Part shown: one piece after another, positions 10,888 to 18,703 of the stretch | How positions within the stretch are numbered: position 1 is the first letter of the stretch | Layout: every line of letters starts with the position of its first letter | NCBI RefSeq assembly: GCF_000269865.1 | Contig: NZ_AKKV01000019.1 | Span: 124,001 to 188,000, forward strand | Direction of reading: 5' to 3' | Source: Fictibacillus macauensis ZFHKF-1 | GTDB taxonomy: Bacteria; Bacillota; Bacilli; Bacillales; Fictibacillaceae | Length of the DNA: 64,000 nucleotides | The notes under the pieces: model-generated | Seen by the model: only the letters and a program-made list of their open reading frames with translations | Told to the model about the DNA's origin: nothing | The model's database searches: none | Program-made: the position numbers and the translations under genes

Positions 10888-12989
10888 GTCTATTGCAAGC
10901 CAATAAAGGTCGAATTATTAAAAAAACAGAATACATTAATGATGAAGATCTAGTTCGTTTAGCTGGGAAATACTCATACAAAAACCTTAAACTATTTGAT
11001 AGATTAATTTTGAACAGAAAGCAATTTGAAGTGATTAATATTAGAAGTAATAAAAAAACGGGACTTAATGCAATAACAGTTTTGAATTTAAAAAGTAAAG
11101 AATACGCTGTTATATATCAAGGCACTCAAGCGCAAAAAGATGGAGGCATAGATCTTTTTGCTGATGCGAGTTTAGTAACCACACATACTTCGCATCCTCA
11201 GTTTGAGGATGCCTATCAATACCTGGTAGAAATGAAGAAGAAATTTCCAAATCTAAACTATGTAGCAGGAAATTCTCTAGGTGGAGACTTATCAAATTAT
11301 GTAGCAAAAAGGACCCGAAATGAGTACCCTAAACTCAAATCGGTTACGCTTAATCCTGCTATGCTTCCTGAGGATGTACTTAACCCTAGTCAGGGGATGA
11401 AAGATGATCGTATTACGAACTATTTAACTAACAGAGATCCACTAACAAAGGCACAAATGAGTAATGGCTTTGGAAACAGAATACCGGGTAAAAATATTTA
11501 TCTTGATTTTCAAATTACATCTGGATTAGGCATTGGGGAAATGCTAAGCAAAAACCATACAGGTTATGTTGAAAAAGACTATCTAGTTGTTGACGGAGTG
11601 AAAATTGAGACAGCTGCTGATTTAGCGATTGCTACTAATATTTGGACAGGAGAGTCCCTTCAGGCAACTGGTGTTGATAGAAAAGAAAAAATAATCATTA
11701 ATCACGAGAACATTCAAATTCTAGTAGATGCTCTAGAAGATAGAGTTCTCACAGCTATTCACAATGCAGATCAATATTTATCACACTCTATAAAAACAGT
11801 ACAAGAACAAGGAAGTCGTCTGGATGATAGGCAAGAAACGTTAAAGTTACAATTTGACGAAGTAATTAATTCAATTCCGTTGCTTTCTATATTTATGAAA
11901 TGGATTAACGGTGAAAATACAACACTAGATGTAATGAAAAAGTTAAATCCTGTATGGATGATGATTTCACAGCGTGTTAACGAAATTTTACATCACCCGT
12001 TAGTCCAAGCAGTAATTTCAGAGACGACAAAAATCATATCAATGTTCAGTATAATACAAGCTATTCCAGGTTACATAGTAATTATTGAAAATATTATATA
12101 TCAAATTAATAAGTTCCTAGACAGGGTTGTAAATGATGAAATACCAAAATTATTTCGAGGGATAGATAATCACTATTTTGATGGGGTTGTTGATGAATTA
12201 ATTGCCCATTATAAAATTATTAAGAGTAATAAGAATATTATTGTGAAACAAGTGGGTAATTTCCAATCAGCCACTAAAAGTGTTAGTGCTGTATTTGGTA
12301 AATTAGATCGTCAATTAGCTGATAATATTGCTCAAGGCAAAGTGAACACTATTGATACTGGAGATGCTGTGATTGCTCCGGCAGATCATCATAAATGTAT
12401 TACTTCAGATTTGTTGATTGATAAGATGGGGATTAAAAAGCGGCAACTAGCCTTAAATTATAAAAACTTTGCACAGAATGTGGCTGTTTCCATAAGTCCG
12501 CTGTTAGAGGCATTAGTTAATGCAATTGATCAATTACATTCAAAACTTACTGAGCTATTAAGTTCTACACTTAATGTTGCTATGGTCATGGTGCTAATTC
12601 CAGAGAGCATTTTAATTAAAATCGGAATACATAAATCCGGTGGATTGAAAAATATGCAGTCTGAAATTAAAGATTTGTTAGATCAACTCTCAGAATTTAA
12701 GAATGTTGCTCGTAAAGCAAATAATAATATGGATTCATTATTTTTGGAGTTTGAAAGTTATGTTGATACTGCTCTCTTTCATGGGACCAAATATGAAAAC
12801 GTTATTTCTTTAAATTACTCTGCTCTTACTTTACTAAATAAAATGTCGTTGCAGTTTGAAAACATTTCTTATCAATTAATGGGAAATAAAGCTGACATCA
12901 TTGAGCGCCTGCAAAAGCAAGCAGCTAAAATTAAGAATAATATTGATATCTTAAATGAACAAGTAGAAAGGGGAACGGTTACCCCTTAG
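10884..12989 (+). CDS. Lipase-like protein with long helical C-terminus, candidate T7SS toxin, copy 1
   Basis: 701 residues from GTG 10884; TTG 10893 has a better ribosome site and is possible. Residues about 60-230 form an alpha/beta-hydrolase lipase-like domain. The nucleophile is Ser131 (GNSLGGDLS), with Asp185 (TNRDPLT) and His225 (KNHTGYV) as candidate triad. Residues about 270-700 are long amphipathic helices with hydrophobic stretches, no signal peptide. This N-catalytic, C-helical order resembles the reverse-arranged type VII secreted lipase TslA of Staphylococcus aureus, which is paired with lipoprotein immunity proteins as I recall. No secretion machinery or WXG100 gene lies in this window. 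Lipase fold is likely; the toxin role is inferred. Confidence 0.75.
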   Translation: MSLLQANKGRIIKKTEYINDEDLVRLAGKYSYKNLKLFDRLILNRKQFEVINIRSNKKTGLNAITVLNLKSKEYAVIYQGTQAQKDGGIDLFADASLVTTHTSHPQFEDAYQYLVEMKKKFPNLNYVAGNSLGGDLSNYVAKRTRNEYPKLKSVTLNPAMLPEDVLNPSQGMKDDRITNYLTNRDPLTKAQMSNGFGNRIPGKNIYLDFQITSGLGIGEMLSKNHTGYVEKDYLVVDGVKIETAADLAIATNIWTGESLQATGVDRKEKIIINHENIQILVDALEDRVLTAIHNADQYLSHSIKTVQEQGSRLDDRQETLKLQFDEVINSIPLLSIFMKWINGENTTLDVMKKLNPVWMMISQRVNEILHHPLVQAVISETTKIISMFSIIQAIPGYIVIIENIIYQINKFLDRVVNDEIPKLFRGIDNHYFDGVVDELIAHYKIIKSNKNIIVKQVGNFQSATKSVSAVFGKLDRQLADNIAQGKVNTIDTGDAVIAPADHHKCITSDLLIDKMGIKKRQLALNYKNFAQNVAVSISPLLEALVNAIDQLHSKLTELLSSTLNVAMVMVLIPESILIKIGIHKSGGLKNMQSEIKDLLDQLSEFKNVARKANNNMDSLFLEFESYVDTALFHGTKYENVISLNYSALTLLNKMSLQFENISYQLMGNKADIIERLQKQAAKIKNNIDILNEQVERGTVTP

Positions 12990-12999
12990 AACGAGAGGA

Positions 13000-13034
13000 G
13001 CAGGAGGAATAATTATTCTTCTTGCTTTTTTTTA
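13000..13034 (+). terminator. Rho-independent terminator after lipase copy 1
   Basis: AGCAGGAGGAATA / TATTCTTCTTGCT stem (two G-T wobbles) followed by eight T. It separates the first lipoprotein-lipase module from the second. Confidence 0.75.
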
Positions 13035-13066
13035 ACATGATGAATGAAAAACGAGTAGGAGGATAC

Positions 13067-13975
13067 ATGTACAAGGTAAGTAATACCATACTACTAAAAA
13101 GTTTAGTTGCAAGTTCCCTATTATTAAGCGGCTGCGCCATAGCAGAAGAAACTACTAGTACGTCTCCATACACCCCCGTCCAAGACTACGACGGCAAAGC
13201 ATTCGCCTTACCAAATGGTGAAGAAATGTCGCAGTTTGCGAAAAGTCATCGTAAAGAAGTAAGCGCGGCTGCGCTGAACTATCTTAAAACAAAATACAAA
13301 CTTCAGAATACAAAAGTAACCAATTTAGTAGGCGCTCAAAATGCAGTAGTCGCTCACGTAAGCTCCGATGACTTGCCTACCTTTTATACGTCGGTCATTG
13401 TGTTTGTGAGAGATGGGAAGATTAGTGATGTAAGTGAAGTAGAGGGGAAAGTAGAAGGCTCCATTATGTCAGTACTTTATGTGAAAGCCTACGAAAAAGA
13501 ATTTCAAAACCTAGGAAAATTTTGTAAGAAGATGACAGAGAAGTACCCTGTTGTAGGGATGCGCCAAGATGCCATTGAGAATGTTTTCGAAATGGGAGTT
13601 GTGCGACCAAATTATTATGTAAGTATTACAGACCTATCAGCTCCTTCTGCTTTCAAACTGTATAAAAAGAACCATAATTCATCTAGTGAGCAACTGCGAA
13701 GAGAGATTGAGAAAGAGTTAAAAGTTTCTGAGCCTCAAATAACATTGACTTTTTTTATAAAAAAAAGATTTAGCGATCCCGATAAACAGTTAGGTCAAAA
13801 ACTAATTAGTAATTTTAAGCAGTACGGAAGCTTTCCGCCTGGTTTATATGCGTTTTTTCTTAATAGTAACGAAATTTTAAAAGATTCAGGTATTGGCAAA
13901 AGTCACAAAGGAACAGATGTAGGTAAAGATGAAATTCAGATAAACTTAAAAGGTCAAATGCTTTATGAGTATTAA
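13067..13975 (+). CDS. DUF1672-like lipoprotein, copy 2
   Basis: 302 residues from ATG 13067, preceded by AGGAGG four bases upstream. Lipobox LLSGC, then SPYTPVQDYDGKAFALPNGEEM. It is clearly paralogous to the gene at 9985 across its length, sharing DLPTFYTSVIVFVRDGK and KYPVVGMRQDAIENVFEMGVVRP. The divergence is much greater than in the adjacent lipase segments. It overlaps the broken lipase copy by 11 bases. It remains intact although its partner is dead, as expected for an orphan immunity gene or a recently decayed module. Confidence 0.75.
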   Translation: MYKVSNTILLKSLVASSLLLSGCAIAEETTSTSPYTPVQDYDGKAFALPNGEEMSQFAKSHRKEVSAAALNYLKTKYKLQNTKVTNLVGAQNAVVAHVSSDDLPTFYTSVIVFVRDGKISDVSEVEGKVEGSIMSVLYVKAYEKEFQNLGKFCKKMTEKYPVVGMRQDAIENVFEMGVVRPNYYVSITDLSAPSAFKLYKKNHNSSSEQLRREIEKELKVSEPQITLTFFIKKRFSDPDKQLGQKLISNFKQYGSFPPGLYAFFLNSNEILKDSGIGKSHKGTDVGKDEIQINLKGQMLYEY

Positions 13976-14596
13976 AAATATCAATAGAAAAGACCACATT
14001 AACGATGAAGATTTAATTCGCTTGTCGGGCAAATATGTTTATATGACACTTGATCCTCGTACTATAATTAAAATTTATAAGAAAAAGTATCGGGTAGTAG
14101 ATGTAGTTAAACACAAAGATACAGGTCTAAATGCGGTAACAATACAAAATCTAAAAAGTAAAGAATACGCTGTTATATATCAAGGCACTCAAGCGCAAAA
14201 AGATGGAGGCATGGATCTTTTTGCTGATGCGAGTTTAGTAACCACACATACTTCGCATCCTCAGTTTGAGGATGCCTATCAATACTTGGTGAAAATGAAG
14301 AGGGAATTTCCAAATCTAAACTATGTAGCAGGAAATTCCCTTGGTGGAGACTTATCAAATTATGTAGCAAAAAGGACCCGAAATGAGTGCCCTGAACTCA
14401 AATCGGTTACGCTTAATCCTGCTATGCTTCCTGAGGATGTACTTAACCCTAGTCAGGGGATGGAAGATGATCGTATTACGAACTATTTAACTAACAGAGT
14501 CCACTAACAAAGGCACAAATGAGTAATGGCTTTGGAAACAGAATTCATCTTGATTCTCAAATTACATCTGGATTAGGCATTGGGGAAATGCTAAGT
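13965..14596 (+). pseudogene. Lipase-like protein, copy 2, broken 5' part
   Basis: The frame from ATG 13965 gives 180 residues with the nucleophile motif GNSLGGDLS. It then reads TNRVH and stops at 14507. Copy 1 has AGAGATCC at this point and copy 2 has AGAGTCC: one lost A destroys exactly the predicted catalytic Asp codon and shifts the frame. Homology continues out of frame to 14596 (a small deletion removes about 19 bases after GGAAACAGA) and then stops abruptly. The continuation is found about 1 kb downstream at 15646. The N-terminal about 60 residues differ from copy 1 but the following about 340 bases are nearly identical. Confidence 0.85.
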
Positions 14597-14598
14597 TA

Positions 14599-14772
14599 GC
14601 CGATGAATCTATCAATATTGACGATATCATAGAAGGTGGAAATACGATTGTTGAAGGGAAAAAGAACTTAACTCTCTTCACATCCACTTTAGGGACATAT
14701 ACAGATAAAGAAGGGATTAAAGATACATATCCTGAATATATTGTGAAAAAAACAGACGAAACACTAAAATAA
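14599..14772 (+). pseudogene. 3' fragment of an unidentified gene
   Basis: A 57-residue open frame joined out of frame to the lipase remnant: ADESINIDDIIEGGNTIVEG..., then LFTSTLGTYTDKEGIKDTYPEYIV and a stop at 14772. There is no start codon with a ribosome site. It looks like the C-terminus of a protein whose front part was lost when DNA inserted into the second lipase gene. The family is not recognised. Confidence 0.5.
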
Positions 14773-14778
14773 TAAAAA

Positions 14779-14812
14779 AAGGATTGGCTAAAAACTAATC
14801 CTCTTTTCTTTA
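14779..14812. terminator. Weak hairpin between converging genes
   Basis: GGATT / AATCC stem with an AT-rich loop, A-run on the left and CTCTTTTCTTT on the right; it may terminate transcription in both directions. Confidence 0.4.
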
Positions 14813-14825
14813 ATTCGTGTACATC

Positions 14826-15461
14826 TTATTTAACGGTAAATTCAAAAGTGGATATATATTGAGGGATTTTATTCACGAAGTACATATAATTCTTGTAATC
14901 TTTCGTACCCTCTTCAAATGGAATATCACCAGCTTTCCTCCATGTAACAACACGAATAGGTGTCCGTCCTAAAATAGGTTCTGCATGTATTGATTCATCT
15001 TCATCCCAAACAACTAAAGAATAACTATTAATACTGAAAACATGAGCTTGAATTTCAGGAGTTACGTAGTAAAAGGCAATAGATTGAATCATATTTTTAT
15101 CTTCTTCTTTAACAACTAATCTATCTAAATCAGCTGTAGGCATAGTGATATTAAAGTCAATCACCTTATGTGACAATTTCTCCATCATATTTCCGAAACT
15201 ATCTTTAGATATTTCGATGTTATTAAAAGCTTCTTTACGCAACTTCTGCATTTTCTTTGCATCTGGTAGTGGCCCAAGGTCACCCAATTGACCAGCATTT
15301 TTACTATCGTCACTTTTTTTCTTTTCATCACCATGATTTTCAACCTTTATAGTAGAAATAGGGGATACCTCATCCTTTTTACTAAATAGATTACCGACCA
15401 AGATTAAAATTACTGCGAGAACCAATAAAGCACCTAAAATCATAAGTCTTTTTTTTGACAT
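14826..15461 (-). CDS. Membrane-anchored extracytoplasmic protein of unknown function
   Basis: 211 residues, start at 15461 with AAAGGAG eight bases upstream. It begins MSKKRLMILGALLVLAVILI, one uncleaved N-terminal helix with a positive inside. A charged, low-complexity linker (about residues 28-60) and a beta-rich domain of about 140 residues follow. No cysteine or catalytic motif stands out and I do not recognise the family. The gene sits inside the DNA that splits the second lipase copy and runs against the module, so it probably arrived with that insertion. Confidence 0.7.
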   Translation of the reverse strand: MSKKRLMILGALLVLAVILILVGNLFSKKDEVSPISTIKVENHGDEKKKSDDSKNAGQLGDLGPLPDAKKMQKLRKEAFNNIEISKDSFGNMMEKLSHKVIDFNITMPTADLDRLVVKEEDKNMIQSIAFYYVTPEIQAHVFSINSYSLVVWDEDESIHAEPILGRTPIRVVTWRKAGDIPFEEGTKDYKNYMYFVNKIPQYISTFEFTVK

Positions 15462-15645
15462 ATCGCTCGACTCCTTTCACTATTACTTCGTTAATTTTTG
15501 TTTTAATCATCTGTTAGCATGTGATGTTAAACAAAGAAGCATAGCGTTATATGGTTATTCCAAGAATAATTATACAAAATTTTTGTATTTATGGTATGAA
15601 ATTCTTAGAGAAACGCCAATGACGTACTGTTTGCTGCGTGCAAAA
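15462..15645. other. Non-coding part of the inserted segment
   Basis: AT-rich DNA upstream of the minus-strand anchored-protein gene, presumably its promoter region. No gene was seen. The right boundary is where lipase homology resumes at 15646. Confidence 0.4.
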
Positions 15646-15735
15646 ATTGCAAAAACCATACAGGTTATGTTGAAAGACTATATAGTTGTTGACGGAGTGA
15701 AAATTGACACAGGTGCTGATTTAGCAATTGTTGGG
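15646..15735 (+). pseudogene. Lipase-like protein, copy 2, displaced remnant
   Basis: The bases match copy 1 at about 11549-11637 (CAAAAACCATACAGGTTATG, then TAGTTGTTGACGGAGTGAAAATT). In copy 1 this segment holds the candidate catalytic His225 and VVDGVKIETAADLAIA. A two-base loss in the run GAAAAAG shifts the frame. It continues the broken gene that ends at 14596, showing that about 1.05 kb was inserted between. The remaining about 1.35 kb of the helical C-terminus is missing. Confidence 0.8.
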
Positions 15736-15748
15736 GAGCACATGTATG

Positions 15749-15803
15749 AAAAGATTCATTGTACTCATTTCTATAAATAGGAGTGAGTACAATGAATCTT
15801 TTT
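15749..15803 (+). terminator. Long inverted repeat, probable terminator
   Basis: Perfect 19-bp arms (15749-15767 and 15784-15802) containing GATTCATTGTACTCA and its complement, a 16-base loop, and T-rich sequence after. It is longer than most intrinsic terminators and may also be the scar end of the rearrangement. Confidence 0.65.
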
Positions 15804-15859
15804 GTTTGAATATCCATTTTTTTCTTGAAGTGGCTTGAGAATAAGATTATTATTTTAGT

Positions 15860-15875
15860 AACCACTATAGTGGTT
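15860..15875. promoter_or_regulatory. Perfect 16-bp palindrome upstream of the YbaK operon
   Basis: AACCACTATAGTGGTT, centred 35 bases before the start codon at 15903. It is a candidate operator, perhaps for the TrmB-family regulator encoded by the third gene of the operon. The TATAGT within it could be part of a -10 box. Confidence 0.5.
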
Positions 15876-15902
15876 TATATAAAATAGAATGGAGAGGATT
15901 TT

Positions 15903-16391
15903 ATGGAAAATGATGTTTATGAAAAAATAATCAACATGCTACGAAAAAATAATGTGAATTTTGAAGAGATGAGTCATGCTTCGGAAGGTGAAACTAAAAG
16001 GGTAAGTGAAATTAGAGGGAACTCTTTATCCCAATCGGCAAAAGCAATGGTAGTTCAAATTAATTTTAGTAAGAAAGACAAACAGTATTATTTAGCTGTG
16101 GTTCCAGGGAATCGAAAGTTGGACTTTTCTAAAATAAGCAGATTATTTAATGCTCAAAAAGCTTTGCTAGCACCTCCTGAAAAAGCATCACTATTAACAA
16201 ACTGTGCGATGGGGACAGTTCCTCCAATTTCATTTAATGAAAATTTAAATGTATTGGTTGATGAAGCGGTAACAGATCATCATGTGATTTATTTTAATGC
16301 AGGGAGATTGGATCGTTCGATCTCCTTAAAAACTGATTTATATTTACAATTGGCACAAGCTAGAATTGTAAATATTACAATAGTAGATTAG
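15903..16391 (+). CDS. YbaK/EbsC-type aminoacyl-tRNA deacylase domain protein
   Basis: 162 residues, ribosome site GGAGAGG before ATG 15903. The sequence (AKAMVVQIN..., YYLAVVPGNRKLDF, GTVPPISF near residue 102) matches the YbaK/ProX editing-domain fold, which clears mischarged Cys- or Ala-tRNA(Pro). Family members also occur with unknown specificity. It is followed after two bases by the TSUP exporter and then a TrmB-type regulator, one apparent operon. Whether it edits tRNA here is not shown. Confidence 0.8.
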   Translation: MENDVYEKIINMLRKNNVNFEEMSHASEGETKRVSEIRGNSLSQSAKAMVVQINFSKKDKQYYLAVVPGNRKLDFSKISRLFNAQKALLAPPEKASLLTNCAMGTVPPISFNENLNVLVDEAVTDHHVIYFNAGRLDRSISLKTDLYLQLAQARIVNITIVD

Positions 16392-16393
16392 TA

Positions 16394-17164
16394 ATGACAT
16401 TCACTTTATTTCATATTGTTATAGTTATAATAGGTGGAATTTTAGCAGGTGCTGTTGATACAATGATTGGGGGAGGAGGATTGTTTAGCCTTCCTACTTT
16501 ATTCTTGCTTGGTTTACCTCCACAAATGGCATTAGGAACGAATCAGTTTGCTCTATCATTTGGTTCTCTAGTAGGTACAATAAAATTTTCTCAAAAAGGA
16601 TTAATTAAGTGGTGGCCTGAATCAATCGTTGGTCTCATTGGGGCATTACCTGGTACCATTTTGGGTTGTATTGTAGCCATAGCGTTGCCGGCGTCTCTTC
16701 TACAAAGTATCGTAGTGATATTACTTGTAATAATCGGATTAGTTGTCTTAACGAAAAGGGATTTTGGAGATGAGGAACGACAAGCAGTTTCTAATCAATT
16801 GTGGATTAAAACGTTATTCACGTTTTTTCTAGGGATTGTTATAGGAATTTACGAAGGTTTTTTTGGTCCAGGAACAGGAATTTTAATAACGTTCTCTTAC
16901 GTTTTATGGCTTGGATTAAATTTTTTACAAGCGAGTGGAGCTGCCAAAGTAATTAGTCTTATAGGAAACGTCACAGCGTTTATTACATTCGCAACTTTTG
17001 GAAATATAGATTGGCTATCAGGGGTTACCTTAGCTATATCTGTTTCAATTGGAGCATATATTGGAGCATTTTTTGCACAAAAAGGTGGAAGTAAGCTCAT
17101 GAAACCTTTCATGTTAGGGGTAATTATTGTCTTAATAATAAATGTTTTCACACCTTTATTTTAA
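16394..17164 (+). CDS. TSUP (TauE/SafE) family membrane transporter
   Basis: 256 residues with about eight hydrophobic helices. The N-terminal GGILAGAVDTMIGGGGLFSLPTL and the second-half repeat GIYEGFFGPGTGILITF are the duplicated motif of the TauE/SafE family. Members export sulfite, sulfoacetate or other organic anions; the substrate cannot be read from sequence. It starts two bases after the YbaK gene, so translation is coupled. Confidence 0.9.
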   Translation: MTFTLFHIVIVIIGGILAGAVDTMIGGGGLFSLPTLFLLGLPPQMALGTNQFALSFGSLVGTIKFSQKGLIKWWPESIVGLIGALPGTILGCIVAIALPASLLQSIVVILLVIIGLVVLTKRDFGDEERQAVSNQLWIKTLFTFFLGIVIGIYEGFFGPGTGILITFSYVLWLGLNFLQASGAAKVISLIGNVTAFITFATFGNIDWLSGVTLAISVSIGAYIGAFFAQKGGSKLMKPFMLGVIIVLIINVFTPLF

Positions 17165-17188
17165 ACTTAAAAGCAAAAGGAGATTTGA

Positions 17189-18031
17189 ATGGAATTACTA
17201 GAAACATTACAGACATTTGGTCTTACACAATATGAAGCAAAAGCATATAAGGCATTAGTAGAGAGTGGTACTACAAGTGCTTACCAAATTAGCAAATTGT
17301 CAGGTATTCCCCGTGGACGAATTTATGATATATTGCAAGGTCTTGATGAAAAAGGAATTGTAATGGTTGAAGAAACCGAAGATGGTACAAAACAATACTC
17401 CCCACTTCCTGTGGAGGTTTTTTTAGAGCGACAAAAAAAACAGTGGGAGAAATCTTATGAACATGCTTCATCACAATTAAAGTTGTTAGAACAGCAGCAA
17501 CCAGAAGCTGACGACTACATTTCAACAATTAAAGGTAGAACAGGAATTCTATCTTATTGTCGGACGCTGATTAATAATGCTGAAAAGCAAATAGTATTAT
17601 CAATGTGGAATCCAATCTATACAGAACTTCTGCCTGATTTACTTAATCGTAAGCAAAATGGTTGTCATATTCAAGGGATTGTCTTTGATGTGGACAATCC
17701 AATTGATAGTGTATATAGTCATCGGAAAAATGAATATATGAGTGAACTATCCAACAATAGGTGGTTTATCCTTTCTGTAGATAATCGAGAGTTACTATAT
17801 GGACATGATCAGGATCATAACCCAAAAGCCTTTTATACAAATGATTCCGTTCATTTATTTTTATTAGAAGATTACATATGGCATGACGTTTTAGTGAATC
17901 GACTAATAGAAACAGGAAATCAACAACAGCTTGATCATTGGATTTTACCGGAAATGGAGCGTTTCTTCCACAAAAAGATGCTCCCAGAAGTTTTTTGGGA
18001 AAAAAGAAATATGAGTGGTAGGAAAGAATAA
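17189..18031 (+). CDS. TrmB-family transcriptional regulator
   Basis: 280 residues. The N-terminal winged helix (LQTFGLTQYEAKAYKALVES..., SKLSGIPRGRIYDILQGLDEKG, residues about 5-60) is typical of TrmB. A coiled linker and a C-terminal TrmB/PLD-like ligand domain (GRTGILSYCRTLINNAEKQIVLSMW) follow. Ribosome site AAAGGAG precedes ATG 17189. As last gene of the YbaK-TSUP operon it probably autoregulates the operon; the effector is unknown. Confidence 0.88.
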   Translation: MELLETLQTFGLTQYEAKAYKALVESGTTSAYQISKLSGIPRGRIYDILQGLDEKGIVMVEETEDGTKQYSPLPVEVFLERQKKQWEKSYEHASSQLKLLEQQQPEADDYISTIKGRTGILSYCRTLINNAEKQIVLSMWNPIYTELLPDLLNRKQNGCHIQGIVFDVDNPIDSVYSHRKNEYMSELSNNRWFILSVDNRELLYGHDQDHNPKAFYTNDSVHLFLLEDYIWHDVLVNRLIETGNQQQLDHWILPEMERFFHKKMLPEVFWEKRNMSGRKE

Positions 18032-18155
18032 TATTTAAAAATATTGCAATGGAAAATACTTAATGAAACTTTTATTTGCGCGTTCTTTTATTGAAAAACA
18101 CTTGCTATGAGCGCATTCCTGCCAGTTTCATAATGTCTGACAACTTCGAAGCCTT

Positions 18156-18184
18156 TTGACAATTGGAAATTACCATGATATAGT
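18156..18184 (+). promoter_or_regulatory. Strong sigma-A-type promoter of the cold-shock gene
   Basis: TTGACA (18156-18161), 17-base spacer, TATAGT (18179-18184). The implied 5' leader of about 120 bases is normal for cold-shock mRNAs, where it acts as a temperature-responsive RNA structure. Confidence 0.88.
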
Positions 18185-18309
18185 AAGTTTGACCATAACG
18201 TGTTCACATGACTGGATGTAAACATATAGTTTTCTTTTAGTTTGTTAGCATTGTAACATGGTTCCAATTTTTTAAAGCGCTTTAATTGCGCTGACAGGAG
18301 GATATACCC

Positions 18310-18510
18310 ATGCAAAACGGGAAAGTAAAATGGTTTAACGCAGAAAAAGGTTTCGGTTTTATCGAAGTAGAGGGTGGAGACGATGTATTCGTACACTTTT
18401 CTGCTATCCAATCTGAAGGTTTCAAATCTTTAGATGAAGGTCAAGAAGTATCTTTCGAAATCGTTGAAGGTGCTCGTGGACCTCAAGCTGCTAACGTTGA
18501 AAAACTATAA
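18310..18510 (+). CDS. Cold-shock protein (CspB/CspD type)
   Basis: 66 residues. Both RNA-binding motifs are present: [16 protein letters not shown] (RNP1 KGFGFI) and DVFVHF (RNP2). It binds single-stranded RNA and DNA as a chaperone. GGAGGATAT precedes the start. Strong promoter, long leader and own terminator show a monocistronic gene. Which of the Bacillus csp paralogues it is cannot be decided, so no symbol is given. Confidence 0.97.
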   Translation: MQNGKVKWFNAEKGFGFIEVEGGDDVFVHFSAIQSEGFKSLDEGQEVSFEIVEGARGPQAANVEKL

Positions 18511-18520
18511 TAGCGCTATA

Positions 18521-18550
18521 AAAGGGCCGATGTAATCGGCTCTTTTTTTT
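18521..18550 (+). terminator. Rho-independent terminator of the cold-shock gene
   Basis: AGGGCCGAT / ATCGGCTCT stem with a three-base loop and a run of eight T. Confidence 0.93.
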
Positions 18551-18703
18551 ATGAACTAATTTAGTAGTTTGCGATACTTCCGTAAAATGCAAACATGCTC
18601 GTTATATGAAGTCGTCCTCCTTTAACGATCAAGGTGCTTTCTCGACATGACTATGTTCCTCCCTTCATAAGTATAGTATGATAGAAGGTAGGAGGGATGG
18701 ATC

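Noticed and set aside
10884-12989. Classical N-terminal LXG type VII toxin
   Set aside because: The catalytic domain is at the N-terminus and helices at the C-terminus, the reverse of LXG proteins.
18088-18411. Minus-strand frame over the cold-shock promoter and leader
   Set aside because: Overlaps a clear promoter and the csp gene on the other strand, with no ribosome site.
18551-18703. Tiny minus-strand frames (8 and 11 codons) near GGAGG motifs
   Set aside because: Too short and without a consistent start-to-ribosome-site distance; more likely part of the rpoN upstream region.
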